A stretch of DNA of 11,055 nt from Flavobacteriales bacterium (GCA_015660615.1 DQKQ01000147.1:1-11055), one strand, 5' to 3'; positions 5,475-10,516 are shown, counted from the stretch's first letter. Notes: generated by a model not told the origin, from the sequence alone. Made by a program: numbers and translations.

Positions 5475-5744
5475 TTAAAAATTAATAATTTCAATTGATG
5501 TGTGGAAACCTTCGATATCCCACACCTTGTCTGCAGCTTCAAGAGCCGCGTCCATAGTTTCATAAACTAGCGCTCGTGGATCATCCCAACCCTCAACTAC
5601 GGCCACCTGTCCGGGAGGCCAGGCGAACTTGAAGTCCGGATCGATTTCTGACACAAATTCGCTTGTGCCTCCGATGCGAATCTTGAACGGACCCTTTTCT
5701 CTATCGTCTTCATAAAACGTAACACCTGGGTGCAAACTACTCAT
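5475..5744 (-). CDS. Hypothetical acidic 89 aa protein
   Basis: The product, MSSLHPGVTFYEDDREKGPF and onward, includes RIGGTSEFVSEIDPDFKFAW, PPGQVAVVEGWDDPRALVYE and a helix TMDAALEAADKVWDIEGF before HTSIEIINF. It is rich in Asp, Glu and Trp. No family is recognised; the beta-beta-alpha outline suggests a compact soluble domain. GGAGG lies about 10 nt before ATG 5744, and it overlaps the preceding gene by 8 nt. It keeps neither the MKVGD header nor the '-SESR' end, so it appears to be an ordinary gene within the run. Confidence 0.75.
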   Translation of the reverse strand: MSSLHPGVTFYEDDREKGPFKIRIGGTSEFVSEIDPDFKFAWPPGQVAVVEGWDDPRALVYETMDAALEAADKVWDIEGFHTSIEIINF

Positions 5745-5934
5745 CTCTATAATCCTCCGTAATCACTGCGTTTTCATGGGCTAGCCATCGAATGTCAGCT
5801 CCAGTCTTTCCAACCGCTGAACGCTTTGGAATCTTTAGAACTTCAATGGAAAGCAAGTTAATAATTGTTTTACTACCGAACTCATCAGGTCCCCACGCAA
5901 CAGCATAGGCGGCAGTAAGCGTGATTGTTTCCAT
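5737..5934 (-). CDS. Hypothetical 65 aa protein
   Basis: The sequence runs METITLTAAYAVAWGPDEFG, SKTIINLLSIEVLKIPKRSA and VGKTGADIRWLAHENAVITE, then DYRDE. Mostly beta with a short helix; no recognised domain. The start ATG 5934 shares one base with the preceding TAA (TAATG), with GAGGAG 8 nt upstream. The end overlaps the next ATG by 8 nt. Placement between two other well-formed coding regions and good ribosome-binding spacing make it a real gene; its role is unknown. Confidence 0.7.
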   Translation of the reverse strand: METITLTAAYAVAWGPDEFGSKTIINLLSIEVLKIPKRSAVGKTGADIRWLAHENAVITEDYRDE

Positions 5935-6275
5935 TAGTTGCTCCTCTTCTTAATCTCGCCAGTTTCGTAATCTACCAGGTACCAATAGTGGGCACCAAAG
6001 TGATCGTCGTAAAAATTTGTTTCGTCAATGACATATGGTTCGTTATTGTCACTAAACTCTGTATCTGGAATGTCAGTATCATAGTCTGGGACGTGGAAAC
6101 TTCTCATTCCACCTCTTGACTGTGCTTCAGCAATAAACACTGACAAGCACGTTGTGGTTCTTTCTGAGAGAAAATTTTGAATCCGCCCTCGCATGCTGTC
6201 ACCGTCGTAATGAACGAAGCACGCATCGATAGTTTCATCAGAGAACTTAACTCCCAATACTGCATGAGTACTCAT
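5934..6275 (-). CDS. Conserved-looking phage hypothetical protein, 'MSTHAVLGVKF ... VHYDGD' type
   Basis: The 113 aa protein begins MSTHAVLGVKFSDETIDACF with VHYDGDSMRGRIQNFLSERT following, then a Tyr/Asp-rich C-terminal half ending YWYLVDYETGEIKKRSN. The start 'MST-x-A...', followed by a strand and 'H-x-D-G', resembles a widespread group of short phage proteins (often 'MSTRAL... HWDGYP') of unknown function; the link is by pattern only. A Cys at 19 and HYDGD could form a small active or metal site, which is speculative. It abuts the preceding gene without spacer (TAA then ATG) and shares one base with the next start. Confidence 0.75.
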   Translation of the reverse strand: MSTHAVLGVKFSDETIDACFVHYDGDSMRGRIQNFLSERTTTCLSVFIAEAQSRGGMRSFHVPDYDTDIPDTEFSDNNEPYVIDETNFYDDHFGAHYWYLVDYETGEIKKRSN

Positions 6276-6464
6276 TTACTTTACCTTCTTAGCATAGTTG
6301 CTAGTTTTTGTTACCAGCTCGCCAGTAGCGTGTCCTGAACCAACGATTGTGAATACCTTTGCGCTATATGGTCCGACAGCTTTCACGACAGTCCCGGTGT
6401 TCCACACCCATTTGCCATCAACATCGATGTGAGACTTGTATTCGCATTTATCACCGATTTCCAT
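6276..6464 (-). CDS. MKVGDL-type small protein (62 aa)
   Basis: From ATG 6464 the product is MEIGDKCEYKSHIDVDGKWV, WNTGTVVKAVGPYSAKVFTI, then VGSGHATGELVTKTSNYAKK and VK. Header MEIGD, 'TGTVVKAV' and 'AKVFTIV' strands fit the cluster's beta-barrel plan. The frame continues upstream to 6539, but that part is the antisense-like shadow of the preceding gene. GGAGGT 7 nt before ATG 6464 decides the start, and the 14 nt overlap with the upstream gene (ending ADGNR) is the same as at other junctions. Function unknown. Confidence 0.8.
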   Translation of the reverse strand: MEIGDKCEYKSHIDVDGKWVWNTGTVVKAVGPYSAKVFTIVGSGHATGELVTKTSNYAKKVK

Positions 6465-6669
6465 CTGCGACCTCCAGATCATCCGAGTACATGTCTTCAA
6501 TAGCACCATTACTCCACAGGACGTCGAAAACCCTTCCAACGTTGGGCGGGCGCATGGGAGAATGATCTTGCAAAATCATGCCGTGAAGCCCAGCGAAGAT
6601 CGACTCTCTCCCCGGCCAATCCTCAGCGCCCTTCGCCATCTTGATTTGTACCAAATCACCGACTAGCAT
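6451..6669 (-). CDS. MKVGDL-type small protein (72 aa)
   Basis: Starting at ATG 6669: MLVGDLVQIKMAKGAEDWPG, followed by RESIFAGLHGMILQDHSPMR, then VGRVFDVLWSNGAIEDMYSD and DLEVADGNR. It shows the full family outline: MLVGDLV header, 'G(L)HGMIL' strand, 'VFDVLWSNG', 'SDDLEV' end. 'VDVLWDNG' in the gene at 7618 is nearly identical, so the two are close paralogs. The longer frame to 6696 lacks a ribosome site; GGAAG 6 nt before 6669 favours this start. It overlaps both neighbours by exactly 14 nt. Confidence 0.85.
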   Translation of the reverse strand: MLVGDLVQIKMAKGAEDWPGRESIFAGLHGMILQDHSPMRPPNVGRVFDVLWSNGAIEDMYSDDLEVADGNR

Positions 6670-6799
6670 TGTTCTTCCAATCAGACCACGTGGCATAGAG
6701 AATTTCGCCCAGCTGGCTCAGTAGAATACCAGAGCCGATGAAGGCGAAGATAAAGAGAAAAATGATCAGAGGATTGTCCATCAGATCACCGACTTTCAT
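6656..6799 (-). CDS. Single-pass membrane protein carrying the MKVGDL header (47 aa)
   Basis: The product MKVGDLMDNPLIIFLFIFAF continues IGSGILLSQLGEILYATWSD and ends WKNNASR. One strong hydrophobic span (about residues 10-30) follows the header; the rest is a short polar tail. No beta-barrel body is present, so the header precedes an unrelated membrane peptide. ATG 6799 overlaps the upstream gene by 14 nt. An alternative ATG at 6781 (MDNPLII...) is preceded by GGTGAT at 5 nt, so the header may act here only as a ribosome-binding leader. Small phage membrane peptides often act at the host envelope, but nothing specific is shown. Confidence 0.7.
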   Translation of the reverse strand: MKVGDLMDNPLIIFLFIFAFIGSGILLSQLGEILYATWSDWKNNASR

Positions 6800-6896
6800 T
6801 GAAGAGATCCAAGAGCTGCTTGAGAACGAAATCATAGGTCTCTGTACTTGGATCGCCAGCAAGGATAGCTAAAAGTCTTTCGATTTTTTCTTGCAT
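6786..6896 (-). CDS. Very small helical protein (36 aa)
   Basis: This short ORF reads MQEKIERLLAILAGDPSTET then YDFVLKQLLDLFNESR. Two amphipathic helices separated by a GDPST turn are likely. The ATG shares one base with the preceding TAA (TAATG). Its final codons NESR and stop are written in the alternative frame of the next gene's MKVGD header, giving the standard 14 nt overlap. No clear Shine-Dalgarno is present, so expression would rely on coupling. It fills what would otherwise be a 97 nt gap, and its regular spacing supports it as real. Function unknown. Confidence 0.6.
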   Translation of the reverse strand: MQEKIERLLAILAGDPSTETYDFVLKQLLDLFNESR

Positions 6897-7285
6897 TATA
6901 CTGCCAGTTCGAGAAGTTCGCGCTTGACGTAGATCTCGTGACCAGTTTCAGTATCGAGGAGCAGGGCCTGTCCAGGCCACGTCCGGTAGCTCCACTGTCC
7001 TCGGCATCGTGCCCGGAGGACGGTATAAACTCGATCCTTGTAAATCGAAGCCGTGTAGCATGTGGGAGGAAGCTTAGTGTCTCCACCAGAGGTCATTCCT
7101 TTAGAAGCATCGCTGTTTCTCCAGACCCTGATATCATCCTTACTGGGGATCCGAGTACCCTCGACAGCTCCACGATCGTCATTGAGACTGTTAGACATCG
7201 GGTATTTCCGCATGCCGCCATTTTTGGTGGTAAAGCAGGTGTTTTGATTGAGCCGAACGAGAGAGCCTTTTGCGATCTTCGTCAT
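6896..7285 (-). CDS. Hypothetical 129 aa protein, first gene after promoter P1; distant GSLVRL/GDLV relative
   Basis: It starts MTKIAKGSLVRLNQNTCFTT, has a long Gly/Ser/Asn/Asp-rich middle (residues 20-75) and a strand-rich C-terminal part YKDRVYTVLRARCRGQWSYR with QALLLDTETGHEIYVKRELL ending in ELAV. 'KGSLVRL' and the terminal 'EIYVKRELLEL' are similar in position to the VGDLV and LEVI ends of the small-barrel family, so it may be a family member with an inserted loop. ATG 7285 has GGAG about 6 nt upstream and sits about 46 nt from the predicted transcription start of P1. Function unknown. Confidence 0.75.
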   Translation of the reverse strand: MTKIAKGSLVRLNQNTCFTTKNGGMRKYPMSNSLNDDRGAVEGTRIPSKDDIRVWRNSDASKGMTSGGDTKLPPTCYTASIYKDRVYTVLRARCRGQWSYRTWPGQALLLDTETGHEIYVKRELLELAV

Positions 7286-7337
7286 GATTTCTCCAGGGGT
7301 GATGAGAAAGGAACCATTCCTTATCCTTTATAGTTCT

Positions 7338-7366
7338 ATTATACCACACTGAGAAGTAAATTTCAC
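7338..7366 (-). promoter_or_regulatory. Sigma70-type promoter P1 (extended -10)
   Basis: On the minus strand GTGAAA (7366-7361), a 17 bp spacer and TATAAT (7343-7338) preceded by TGG form an extended -10 promoter. Transcription would begin near 7331 and read into the gene starting at 7285. The leader can form a 6 bp hairpin AAGGAA/TTCCTT (7308-7322). The element, including GGCGTTT upstream of the -35 and AGAACTATAA downstream, is repeated at 10488-10516, which makes chance unlikely. The region 7286-7383 holds only this promoter and leader. Confidence 0.85.
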
Positions 7367-7383
7367 GAAAACGCCAAAGTATT

Positions 7384-7533
7384 TTAAAAATCTATAGGTC
7401 TTTTTCTATGTATATACGTTCTACGTTTCTGAATGAAACTGTCATAGCTTATAACCACTAAGACTACAAGAACTACTCCGAGCAGAGCTGTGTCTTGTAC
7501 TATTTCTTTTATTTTTGTTTTCGTTAGTAACAT
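7384..7533 (-). CDS. Single-pass membrane protein (49 aa), last gene before P1
   Basis: It begins MLLTKTKIKEIVQDTALLGV, has a Val/Leu-rich span VVLVVLVVISY (about residues 17-30) and a strongly basic tail SFIQKRRTYIHRKRPIDF. The basic tail should stay in the cytoplasm. The ATG lies just after a header copy reading ATGAAGATCGGTGAT; GGTGAT 5 nt upstream serves as ribosome site. Translation from the header ATG itself (7552) gives a Ser/Asn-rich peptide in another frame, so I prefer this start. The parallel with the TM gene at 6656-6799 is striking. No recognised family. Confidence 0.65.
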   Translation of the reverse strand: MLLTKTKIKEIVQDTALLGVVLVVLVVISYDSFIQKRRTYIHRKRPIDF

Positions 7534-7538
7534 TTAAA

Positions 7539-7688
7539 TCACCGATCTTCATTTTTCTTTCTCATCTCTTCTTGCAAATCGATAAGTTCGTAGGGCTTCA
7601 CCTTTCGATATCTTATTCTATCTCTTAATTCTAATTTGTACCACAGGTAGAGTACAATGAAAATCCAAAATATCGTCAAGTTCCACAT
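7539..7688 (-). CDS. Single-pass membrane protein (49 aa) overlapping the 3' end of the previous gene by 71 nt
   Basis: The ORF reads MWNLTIFWIFIVLYLWYKLE, LRDRIRYRKVKPYELIDLQE and EMRKKNEDR. It has an N-terminal hydrophobic span (3-17) rich in aromatic residues, followed by a basic, helical cytoplasmic tail. AGAGGT 8 nt before ATG 7688 supports the start. It overlaps the previous gene (7618-7929) by 71 nt in another frame. The overlapping C-terminal residues of that gene lie beyond its usual LEVI ending, so this overlap looks derived. It ends '-NEDR' within a header copy (7539-7552). Family unknown. Confidence 0.65.
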   Translation of the reverse strand: MWNLTIFWIFIVLYLWYKLELRDRIRYRKVKPYELIDLQEEMRKKNEDR

Positions 7689-7929
7689 CAGCTATGACCT
7701 CTAGAGAATTTTCAGCAAAATTCTCAGAAAGATGTCCATTATCCCACAGCACATCTACTGCTTGCCCAAGAATCTTAGACCAAGCTTGGAGATGAGCTTG
7801 CTTATCCCAGTTGGGCGGACCAAGATAAGTATCTCTAATGTCTATAACAACACCCAATCGCTTAGATCGAATTCTATTTCCAAGCTTAATTACTCTGTTT
7901 CCTTGGCGCACAATATCACCGACTTTCAT
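7618..7929 (-). CDS. MKVGDL-type small protein with C-terminal read-on extension (103 aa)
   Basis: MKVGDIVRQGNRVIKLGNRI begins the protein, then RLGVVIDIRD, QAVDVLWDNGHLSENFAENS and LEVIAD, where other members end. About 23 further residues (VELDDILDFHCTLPVVQIRI KR) continue to the stop at 7618, inside the region encoding the membrane span of the next gene in another frame. The body is close to the gene at 6451-6669 ('FDVLWSNG' versus 'VDVLWDNG'). ATG 7929 overlaps the preceding TGA (ATGA). Function unknown; SH3-like barrel suspected. Confidence 0.85.
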   Translation of the reverse strand: MKVGDIVRQGNRVIKLGNRIRSKRLGVVIDIRDTYLGPPNWDKQAHLQAWSKILGQAVDVLWDNGHLSENFAENSLEVIADVELDDILDFHCTLPVVQIRIKR

Positions 7930-8174
7930 ATTTCTTCTCTTCTACGAAAAATTGGAATAAGCGTTCCACTGGTCGCGATCACGCAAGAACCTTCTACTAA
8001 AATCTCGTACAGCTCTTCGTTCTCAAATCTTGAGTTAATTCCAAGAATACGATATTTTTCTTGGAAAGAATATTTTTTGAGTATTATAGCTTTAAGCGAA
8101 TATTCTTGCGGATGCTGATATTCCGGAACAGCATGATAATAAGAATCAAACCAAACTAATTCACCCACCTTCAC
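7926..8174 (-). CDS. MKVGDL-type small protein (82 aa), GTG start
   Basis: MKVGELVWFDSYYHAVPEYQ is followed by HPQEYSLKAIILKKYSFQEK and, near the end, LYEILVEGSCVIATSGTLIP then IFRRREEI. 'EELYEILVEG...V' echoes the protein encoded at 2630-2890 (YKILIDGKISHV), so these two share a sub-type. The GTG start at 8174 is preceded by GGAGATGATCA and overlaps the upstream gene by 14 nt. The stop overlaps the next ATG (ATGA). Function unknown. Confidence 0.85.
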   Translation of the reverse strand: MKVGELVWFDSYYHAVPEYQHPQEYSLKAIILKKYSFQEKYRILGINSRFENEELYEILVEGSCVIATSGTLIPIFRRREEI

Positions 8175-8403
8175 TGATCATCTCCAGTTCATTTTTGTGA
8201 AACCACTGCTGAAGTCTAGGCTCTCCTCTCTCTCCAACGAGCTGAAACTCTGAAAAATGTACTAACACTGCTGTTGGGGTACGATAATCTGGAGGGTGAC
8301 CTTGAACAACGGGGTGCTGGACTTCGATTATAAAGCCTAAGTGTCCTTCTCCACCGCGGGTTCGGGGAAGAAGCCGAGTTTTTACCAAATCACCGACTTT
8401 CAC
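8161..8403 (-). CDS. MKVGDL-type small protein (80 aa), GTG start, directly after ribA
   Basis: MKVGDLVKTRLLPRTRGGEG, HLGFIIEVQHPVVQGHPPDY, RTPTAVLVHFSEFQLVGERG and a terminal HKNELEMISEGG give the family plan: header, 'LGFIIEV' strand, 'TAVLVHF' strand and 'LEMIS' end. The GTG start at 8403 lies in the 14 nt shared with the end of ribA (which ends ISESR). The ribosome site is weak (GGGG about 12 nt away), so expression probably depends on translation of ribA. Its own last residues overlap the next header by 14 nt. Function unknown. Confidence 0.85.
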   Translation of the reverse strand: MKVGDLVKTRLLPRTRGGEGHLGFIIEVQHPVVQGHPPDYRTPTAVLVHFSEFQLVGERGEPRLQQWFHKNELEMISEGG

Positions 8404-8983
8404 TGATTATATGCCCCATTCTTTTAATTTTTGTCTCAAGATAAGATGAACTATGAATATTTTGAGTCGTCACAATGGGTAATCTAGCCGACACTTCAAC
8501 TCCTTCTTCTTCAAGCTTAATCATCTTTCTTGGATTGTTTGTCATCAGCTCGACGCTTTTTACTTGTAAGTCGTTCAAAATGAATGCAGCCGGTTTGTAT
8601 TCTCGACAATCGTCTGGAAACCCAAGCGCTCGATTTGCGTCAACTGTGTCATACCCTAACTCCTGAAGACTATAGGCAGCAATTTTATTTGCAAGACCGA
8701 TGCCTCTACCTTCTTGTTGCAGATAGATAATGATGCCAAGTTTATTAGCTTGTATGCGCTTCATAGATTCAGTTAACTGATCGTGGCAATCGCATTTAAG
8801 CGATCCAAAGACCTCAGACGTCAGACATTGATCGTGAATTCTTGTTGGAACATTTTTTAATAGGGATACGTCTCCCACTATAAGTGCTAGCGATTCGACG
8901 CCTGTATTGTCATCGCGGTATGCCATCACTTTGAAATCGCCAAATTTTGTAGGCAATAGCGTTTCTGCAATAAACTTAAGCAC
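8390..8983 (-). CDS. ribA: GTP cyclohydrolase II
   Basis: The 197 aa product matches GTP cyclohydrolase II over its full usual length (E. coli RibA is 196 aa). The enzyme opens GTP to 2,5-diamino-6-ribosylamino-pyrimidinone 5'-phosphate, formate and pyrophosphate, the first step of riboflavin synthesis. Zinc ligands C53, C64 and C66 lie in RIHDQCLTSEVFGSLKCDCH. The nucleotide loop is LQQEGRGIGLANKI (88-101). Catalytic Asp/Arg are expected in FPDDCREY (122-129), with R127. TNNPRKM and the terminal K-x-x-MGH are present. No DHBP synthase domain is attached. Start is GTG 8983 after GGAGGTGATCA, inside the upstream gene's end (8 nt overlap). The 3' end is fused into the next header, adding ISESR after MGH. 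No key residue is missing, so it is probably active; in a phage it would be an auxiliary metabolic gene. Confidence 0.95.
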   Translation of the reverse strand: MLKFIAETLLPTKFGDFKVMAYRDDNTGVESLALIVGDVSLLKNVPTRIHDQCLTSEVFGSLKCDCHDQLTESMKRIQANKLGIIIYLQQEGRGIGLANKIAAYSLQELGYDTVDANRALGFPDDCREYKPAAFILNDLQVKSVELMTNNPRKMIKLEEEGVEVSARLPIVTTQNIHSSSYLETKIKRMGHIISESR

Positions 8984-9188
8984 TGATCACCTCCAGTACA
9001 CTTGCTACAAGAGGGTGTGCATATCCAAATTGCGGAAACATAACGGTGTGGTGCTGTCGGTTGATGAGGATGATGAAACCAACTTCTCCCTTAATAGTGT
9101 GTTCCATTGGCAGAAGACGCTGCTTTTTGCTGTCATACCCGCCACACTTCGGTTGAAAATTACATCGCACTAGATCACCCACCTTCAC
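8976..9188 (-). CDS. MKVGDL-type small protein (70 aa), GTG start
   Basis: MKVGDLVRCNFQPKCGGYDS, KKQRLLPMEHTIKGEVGFII and LINRQHHTVMFPQFGYAHPL end with VASVLEVISA. Header, 'VGFIILI', 'HTVMFP' and 'VLEVIS' place it firmly in the family. The two cysteines near the start (C9, C15) are not shared by the other members. GTG 9188 follows GAGGTGATCA. Its own 3' end GGAGGTGATCA supplies the ribosome site for ribA, and the two genes overlap by 8 nt, so ribA translation is likely coupled to it. Confidence 0.85.
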   Translation of the reverse strand: MKVGDLVRCNFQPKCGGYDSKKQRLLPMEHTIKGEVGFIILINRQHHTVMFPQFGYAHPLVASVLEVISA

Positions 9189-9400
9189 TGATCACCTCGG
9201 GTTCGGCGATTTCTTCTTCGCTTTACTTCCAAAAGTTCGTTGCCCTTTATTCTGCACCAATATGCCGTACAGTCAACGTCTAGAAGTCTTACAGTATATT
9301 TTCTGGGAGTTTCTTTATAAATGCTAGTGATCTCACACAAACCCCAGCTCCTGTAGTTTCTAAGCTTAACCTTATCTCCTACTTTGAACTTCTTACGCAT
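9185..9400 (-). CDS. MKVGDL-type small basic protein (71 aa)
   Basis: MRKKFKVGDKVKLRNYRSWG, LCEITSIYKETPRKYTVRLL and DVDCTAYWCRIKGNELLEVK precede a tail RRRNRRTRGDQ. 'FKVGDKVKL', a Trp-Gly turn and 'NELLEV' give a clear SH3/KOW-like outline, the best of the set. The Arg-rich tail after LEV reads through the next gene's ribosome site and ends four bases into its GTG (GTGA overlap), so it may be a by-product of the junction. The start overlaps the previous gene by 8 nt, with AGAGTGATCG upstream. The net positive charge could fit nucleic-acid binding, but this is not shown. Confidence 0.85.
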   Translation of the reverse strand: MRKKFKVGDKVKLRNYRSWGLCEITSIYKETPRKYTVRLLDVDCTAYWCRIKGNELLEVKRRRNRRTRGDQ

Positions 9401-9554
9401 CGATCACTCTTAATACACTTTGTCGATACTTACCCACTTCAGTTTCTCCACACTCTATTCCAAGAATCCATTTATTCCCCGCGGCATCTACGGGACATGT
9501 ACCCACAATTAATATGGTGCGGCTCATATACTTTACTAGATCACCGACTTTCAC
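9393..9554 (-). CDS. MKVGDL-type small protein (53 aa), GTG start
   Basis: This short ORF reads MKVGDLVKYMSRTILIVGTC, PVDAAGNKWILGIECGETEV and GKYRQSVLRVIDA. It is a compact family member: header, two or three strands (TILIVGT, KWILGIEC) and 'SVLRVI' end. GTG 9554 follows GGAGGTGATCA and overlaps the previous gene by 14 nt. Its stop lies 8 nt inside the next gene. Without it a 140 nt gap would exist in an otherwise gap-free array. Function unknown. Confidence 0.85.
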   Translation of the reverse strand: MKVGDLVKYMSRTILIVGTCPVDAAGNKWILGIECGETEVGKYRQSVLRVIDA

Positions 9555-9771
9555 TGATCACCTCCATTAGCGATTCTGCGATATCATACACCCTTCCAAG
9601 TTTCGGATAGAGTACAGTGATACAGGGATGAACCGGTTCGCTTCCTGCCATCTGTTTCGAAAGAATGATGCCGAGACCAAGTTCCTCTCGGTTTTTCTTG
9701 GCAGCTAGACTTCGGAGAATACCTTCATCTTCCGACACAATCTTCCTTATTACTAAATCACCAACTTCCAT
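9541..9771 (-). CDS. MKVGDL-type small protein (76 aa)
   Basis: MEVGDLVIRKIVSEDEGILR is followed by SLAAKKNREELGLGIILSKQ, then EPVHPCITVLYPKLGRVYDI and AESLMEVISESR. It is one of the most typical members, with 'LGLGIILS', 'CITVLYP' and 'LMEVISESR'. ATG 9771 has GGAGTTAATCG upstream and a 14 nt overlap with the preceding gene. The 3' end carries the full junction sequence GGAGGTGATCA then GTGAAAGTCGG. Function unknown. Confidence 0.88.
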   Translation of the reverse strand: MEVGDLVIRKIVSEDEGILRSLAAKKNREELGLGIILSKQMAGSEPVHPCITVLYPKLGRVYDIAESLMEVISESR

Positions 9772-9967
9772 CGATTAACTCCATATCTTCTGCAGGAAAC
9801 CGTTGAAGGCCGGAAGTAGAGACACACTCGATAATTGGCTCAATCTCACTCATTCCGCAGTAATCTATCTCTGTCACGATCATAATCTCATCAAACAAAT
9901 GACTGTGGTACGCTCCAACTGGGTGGAGGAACGGATTCTTGATTCTTATCAGGTCACCGACTTTCAT
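9758..9967 (-). CDS. MKVGDL-type small protein (69 aa)
   Basis: From ATG 9967: MKVGDLIRIKNPFLHPVGAY, HSHLFDEIMIVTEIDYCGMS, EIEPIIECVSTSGLQRFPAE and DMELIDGSW. Header, 'IMIVTEI' strand, 'PIIECVS' strand and 'DMELID' end fit the family, with an acidic C-terminus. An in-frame TTG at 9979 exists but would only add KNL within the previous gene; the header ATG is preferred although its Shine-Dalgarno is weak. It overlaps both neighbours by 14 nt. Function unknown. Confidence 0.85.
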   Translation of the reverse strand: MKVGDLIRIKNPFLHPVGAYHSHLFDEIMIVTEIDYCGMSEIEPIIECVSTSGLQRFPAEDMELIDGSW

Positions 9968-10121
9968 GAGATTTTTCAACTTCGTTTTCTTTAATGAGTT
10001 CTATGTCGCCGTCGGCCAGTACCTCCCAGTAAACTCTGGGCGGATTTTTCATTGCGTGCTTGGATACCAATATTACGGGAATTTTCCAATGCTTGTGAAT
10101 TACAATATCGCCAGGTTTCAT
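9954..10121 (-). CDS. MKVGDL-type small protein (55 aa)
   Basis: The ORF reads MKPGDIVIHKHWKIPVILVS, KHAMKNPPRVYWEVLADGDI and ELIKENEVEKSHESR. The 'MKPGDIV' header, 'KIPVILVS' strand, 'RVYWEVLADGD' and 'ELIKENEVE' follow the family plan, closest to members with 'YEILVEG'. The final SHESR is written in the alternative frame of the next header, giving a 14 nt overlap. ATG 10121 overlaps the peptidase gene's TGA (ATGA). Function unknown. Confidence 0.8.
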   Translation of the reverse strand: MKPGDIVIHKHWKIPVILVSKHAMKNPPRVYWEVLADGDIELIKENEVEKSHESR

Positions 10122-10456
10122 GCAATGCCCCGCTCTTTTAAGATGTTGGCAGCGACTATGCGACCGGCAGACTCTAGAAGTCTAATGCCCTCTCGTTCTG
10201 CAACTGGCTCTTCAATCGATTCCATGTGGATGTGACCGAGCTCATGAGCTTCGATCGCCAGAAGGTGGTCAGCAGTAAACCATGACTTTCTGAAAAGTCT
10301 TCCGTCCACCACAGCTATGGGTGCTTCAATGTCTTCACCAAAAAGGGCAAATCCATTTTCTCGTGCATTCATGAGGTCAACCACAGAACCTGTGTCGCCG
10401 TCTTCGATCTCAATGACGAGAGTTTCTCCGTCTAGTGTTGAAGTCCGAATGTTCAT
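10118..10456 (-). CDS. HELGH zinc-metallopeptidase-like protein (112 aa), first gene after promoter P2
   Basis: Residues 67-75, AIEAHELGH, give an HExxH motif (H71, E72, H75), followed by IHMESIEEPVAEREG, where E83 or E87 could be the third zinc ligand. The first 60 residues form strands (TLVIEIEDGD, APIAVVDGRLF). The short length and AHELGH...EREG arrangement resemble minimal phage or ImmA-like peptidase domains; the target is unknown. ATG 10456 lies about 25 nt from the predicted start of transcription and has only a weak Shine-Dalgarno. As the first gene of the P2 unit it should be expressed together with the following array and ribA. Confidence 0.78.
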   Translation of the reverse strand: MNIRTSTLDGETLVIEIEDGDTGSVVDLMNARENGFALFGEDIEAPIAVVDGRLFRKSWFTADHLLAIEAHELGHIHMESIEEPVAEREGIRLLESAGRIVAANILKERGIA

Positions 10457-10487
10457 GATGATGCTTATTCTTTATCCTTATAGTTCT

Positions 10488-10516
10488 ATTATACCATATT
10501 CAGAGCGCTTTTTCAC
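10488..10516 (-). promoter_or_regulatory. Sigma70-type promoter P2 (extended -10)
   Basis: On the minus strand GTGAAA (10516-10511), a 17 bp spacer and TATAAT (10493-10488) with TGG directly before form an extended -10 promoter. Initiation is expected near 10481, driving the peptidase gene at 10456 and the small-gene array including ribA. P1 at 7338-7366 has the same hexamers, spacer, upstream GGCGTTT box at the same distance and downstream AGAACTATAA. The 10457-10557 gap holds only this promoter and leader. Confidence 0.85.

Larger units (their letters stand above)
4387..10121 (-). repeat. Dispersed start-header repeat (RTGAAAGTCGGTGAT) at small-gene junctions
   Basis: Copies lie at the starts of the genes beginning at 10121 (diverged), 9967, 9771, 9554, 9188, 8403, 8174, 7929, 6799, 6669, 6464, 5248, 4774, 4602 and 4400 (diverged), plus one before 7533 (7538-7552). 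Several are preceded by GGAGGTGATCA. The repeat encodes MKVGD in one frame and ends the previous gene with SESR-stop or an immediate TGA in the other two. In coordinates, eleven of these junctions overlap by exactly 14 nt (4387/4400, 5235/5248, 6451/6464, 6656/6669, 6786/6799, 7539/7552, 8161/8174, 8390/8403, 9541/9554, 9758/9771, 9954/9967). Four overlap by 4 nt (4771/4774, 7926/7929, 9185/9188, 10118/10121). Confidence 0.85.

Noticed and set aside
6832..7086. 84 codon minus-strand open frame
   Set aside because: It overlaps the 129 aa gene and the 36 aa gene in another frame, is Ser/Arg-rich and has no supported start.
7442..7552. 36 codon frame starting MKIGDLNVTNENK at 7552
   Set aside because: The body is Ser/Asn/Arg-rich without strands or LEVI end, and the overlapping frame encodes a clear membrane protein; considered a header remnant.
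8161..9971. Regularly repeated 25-30 nt segments considered as a CRISPR array
   Set aside because: The repeats are gene starts overlapping coding frames, with intervals of about 150-600 nt containing ORFs; there are no spacers of uniform length.
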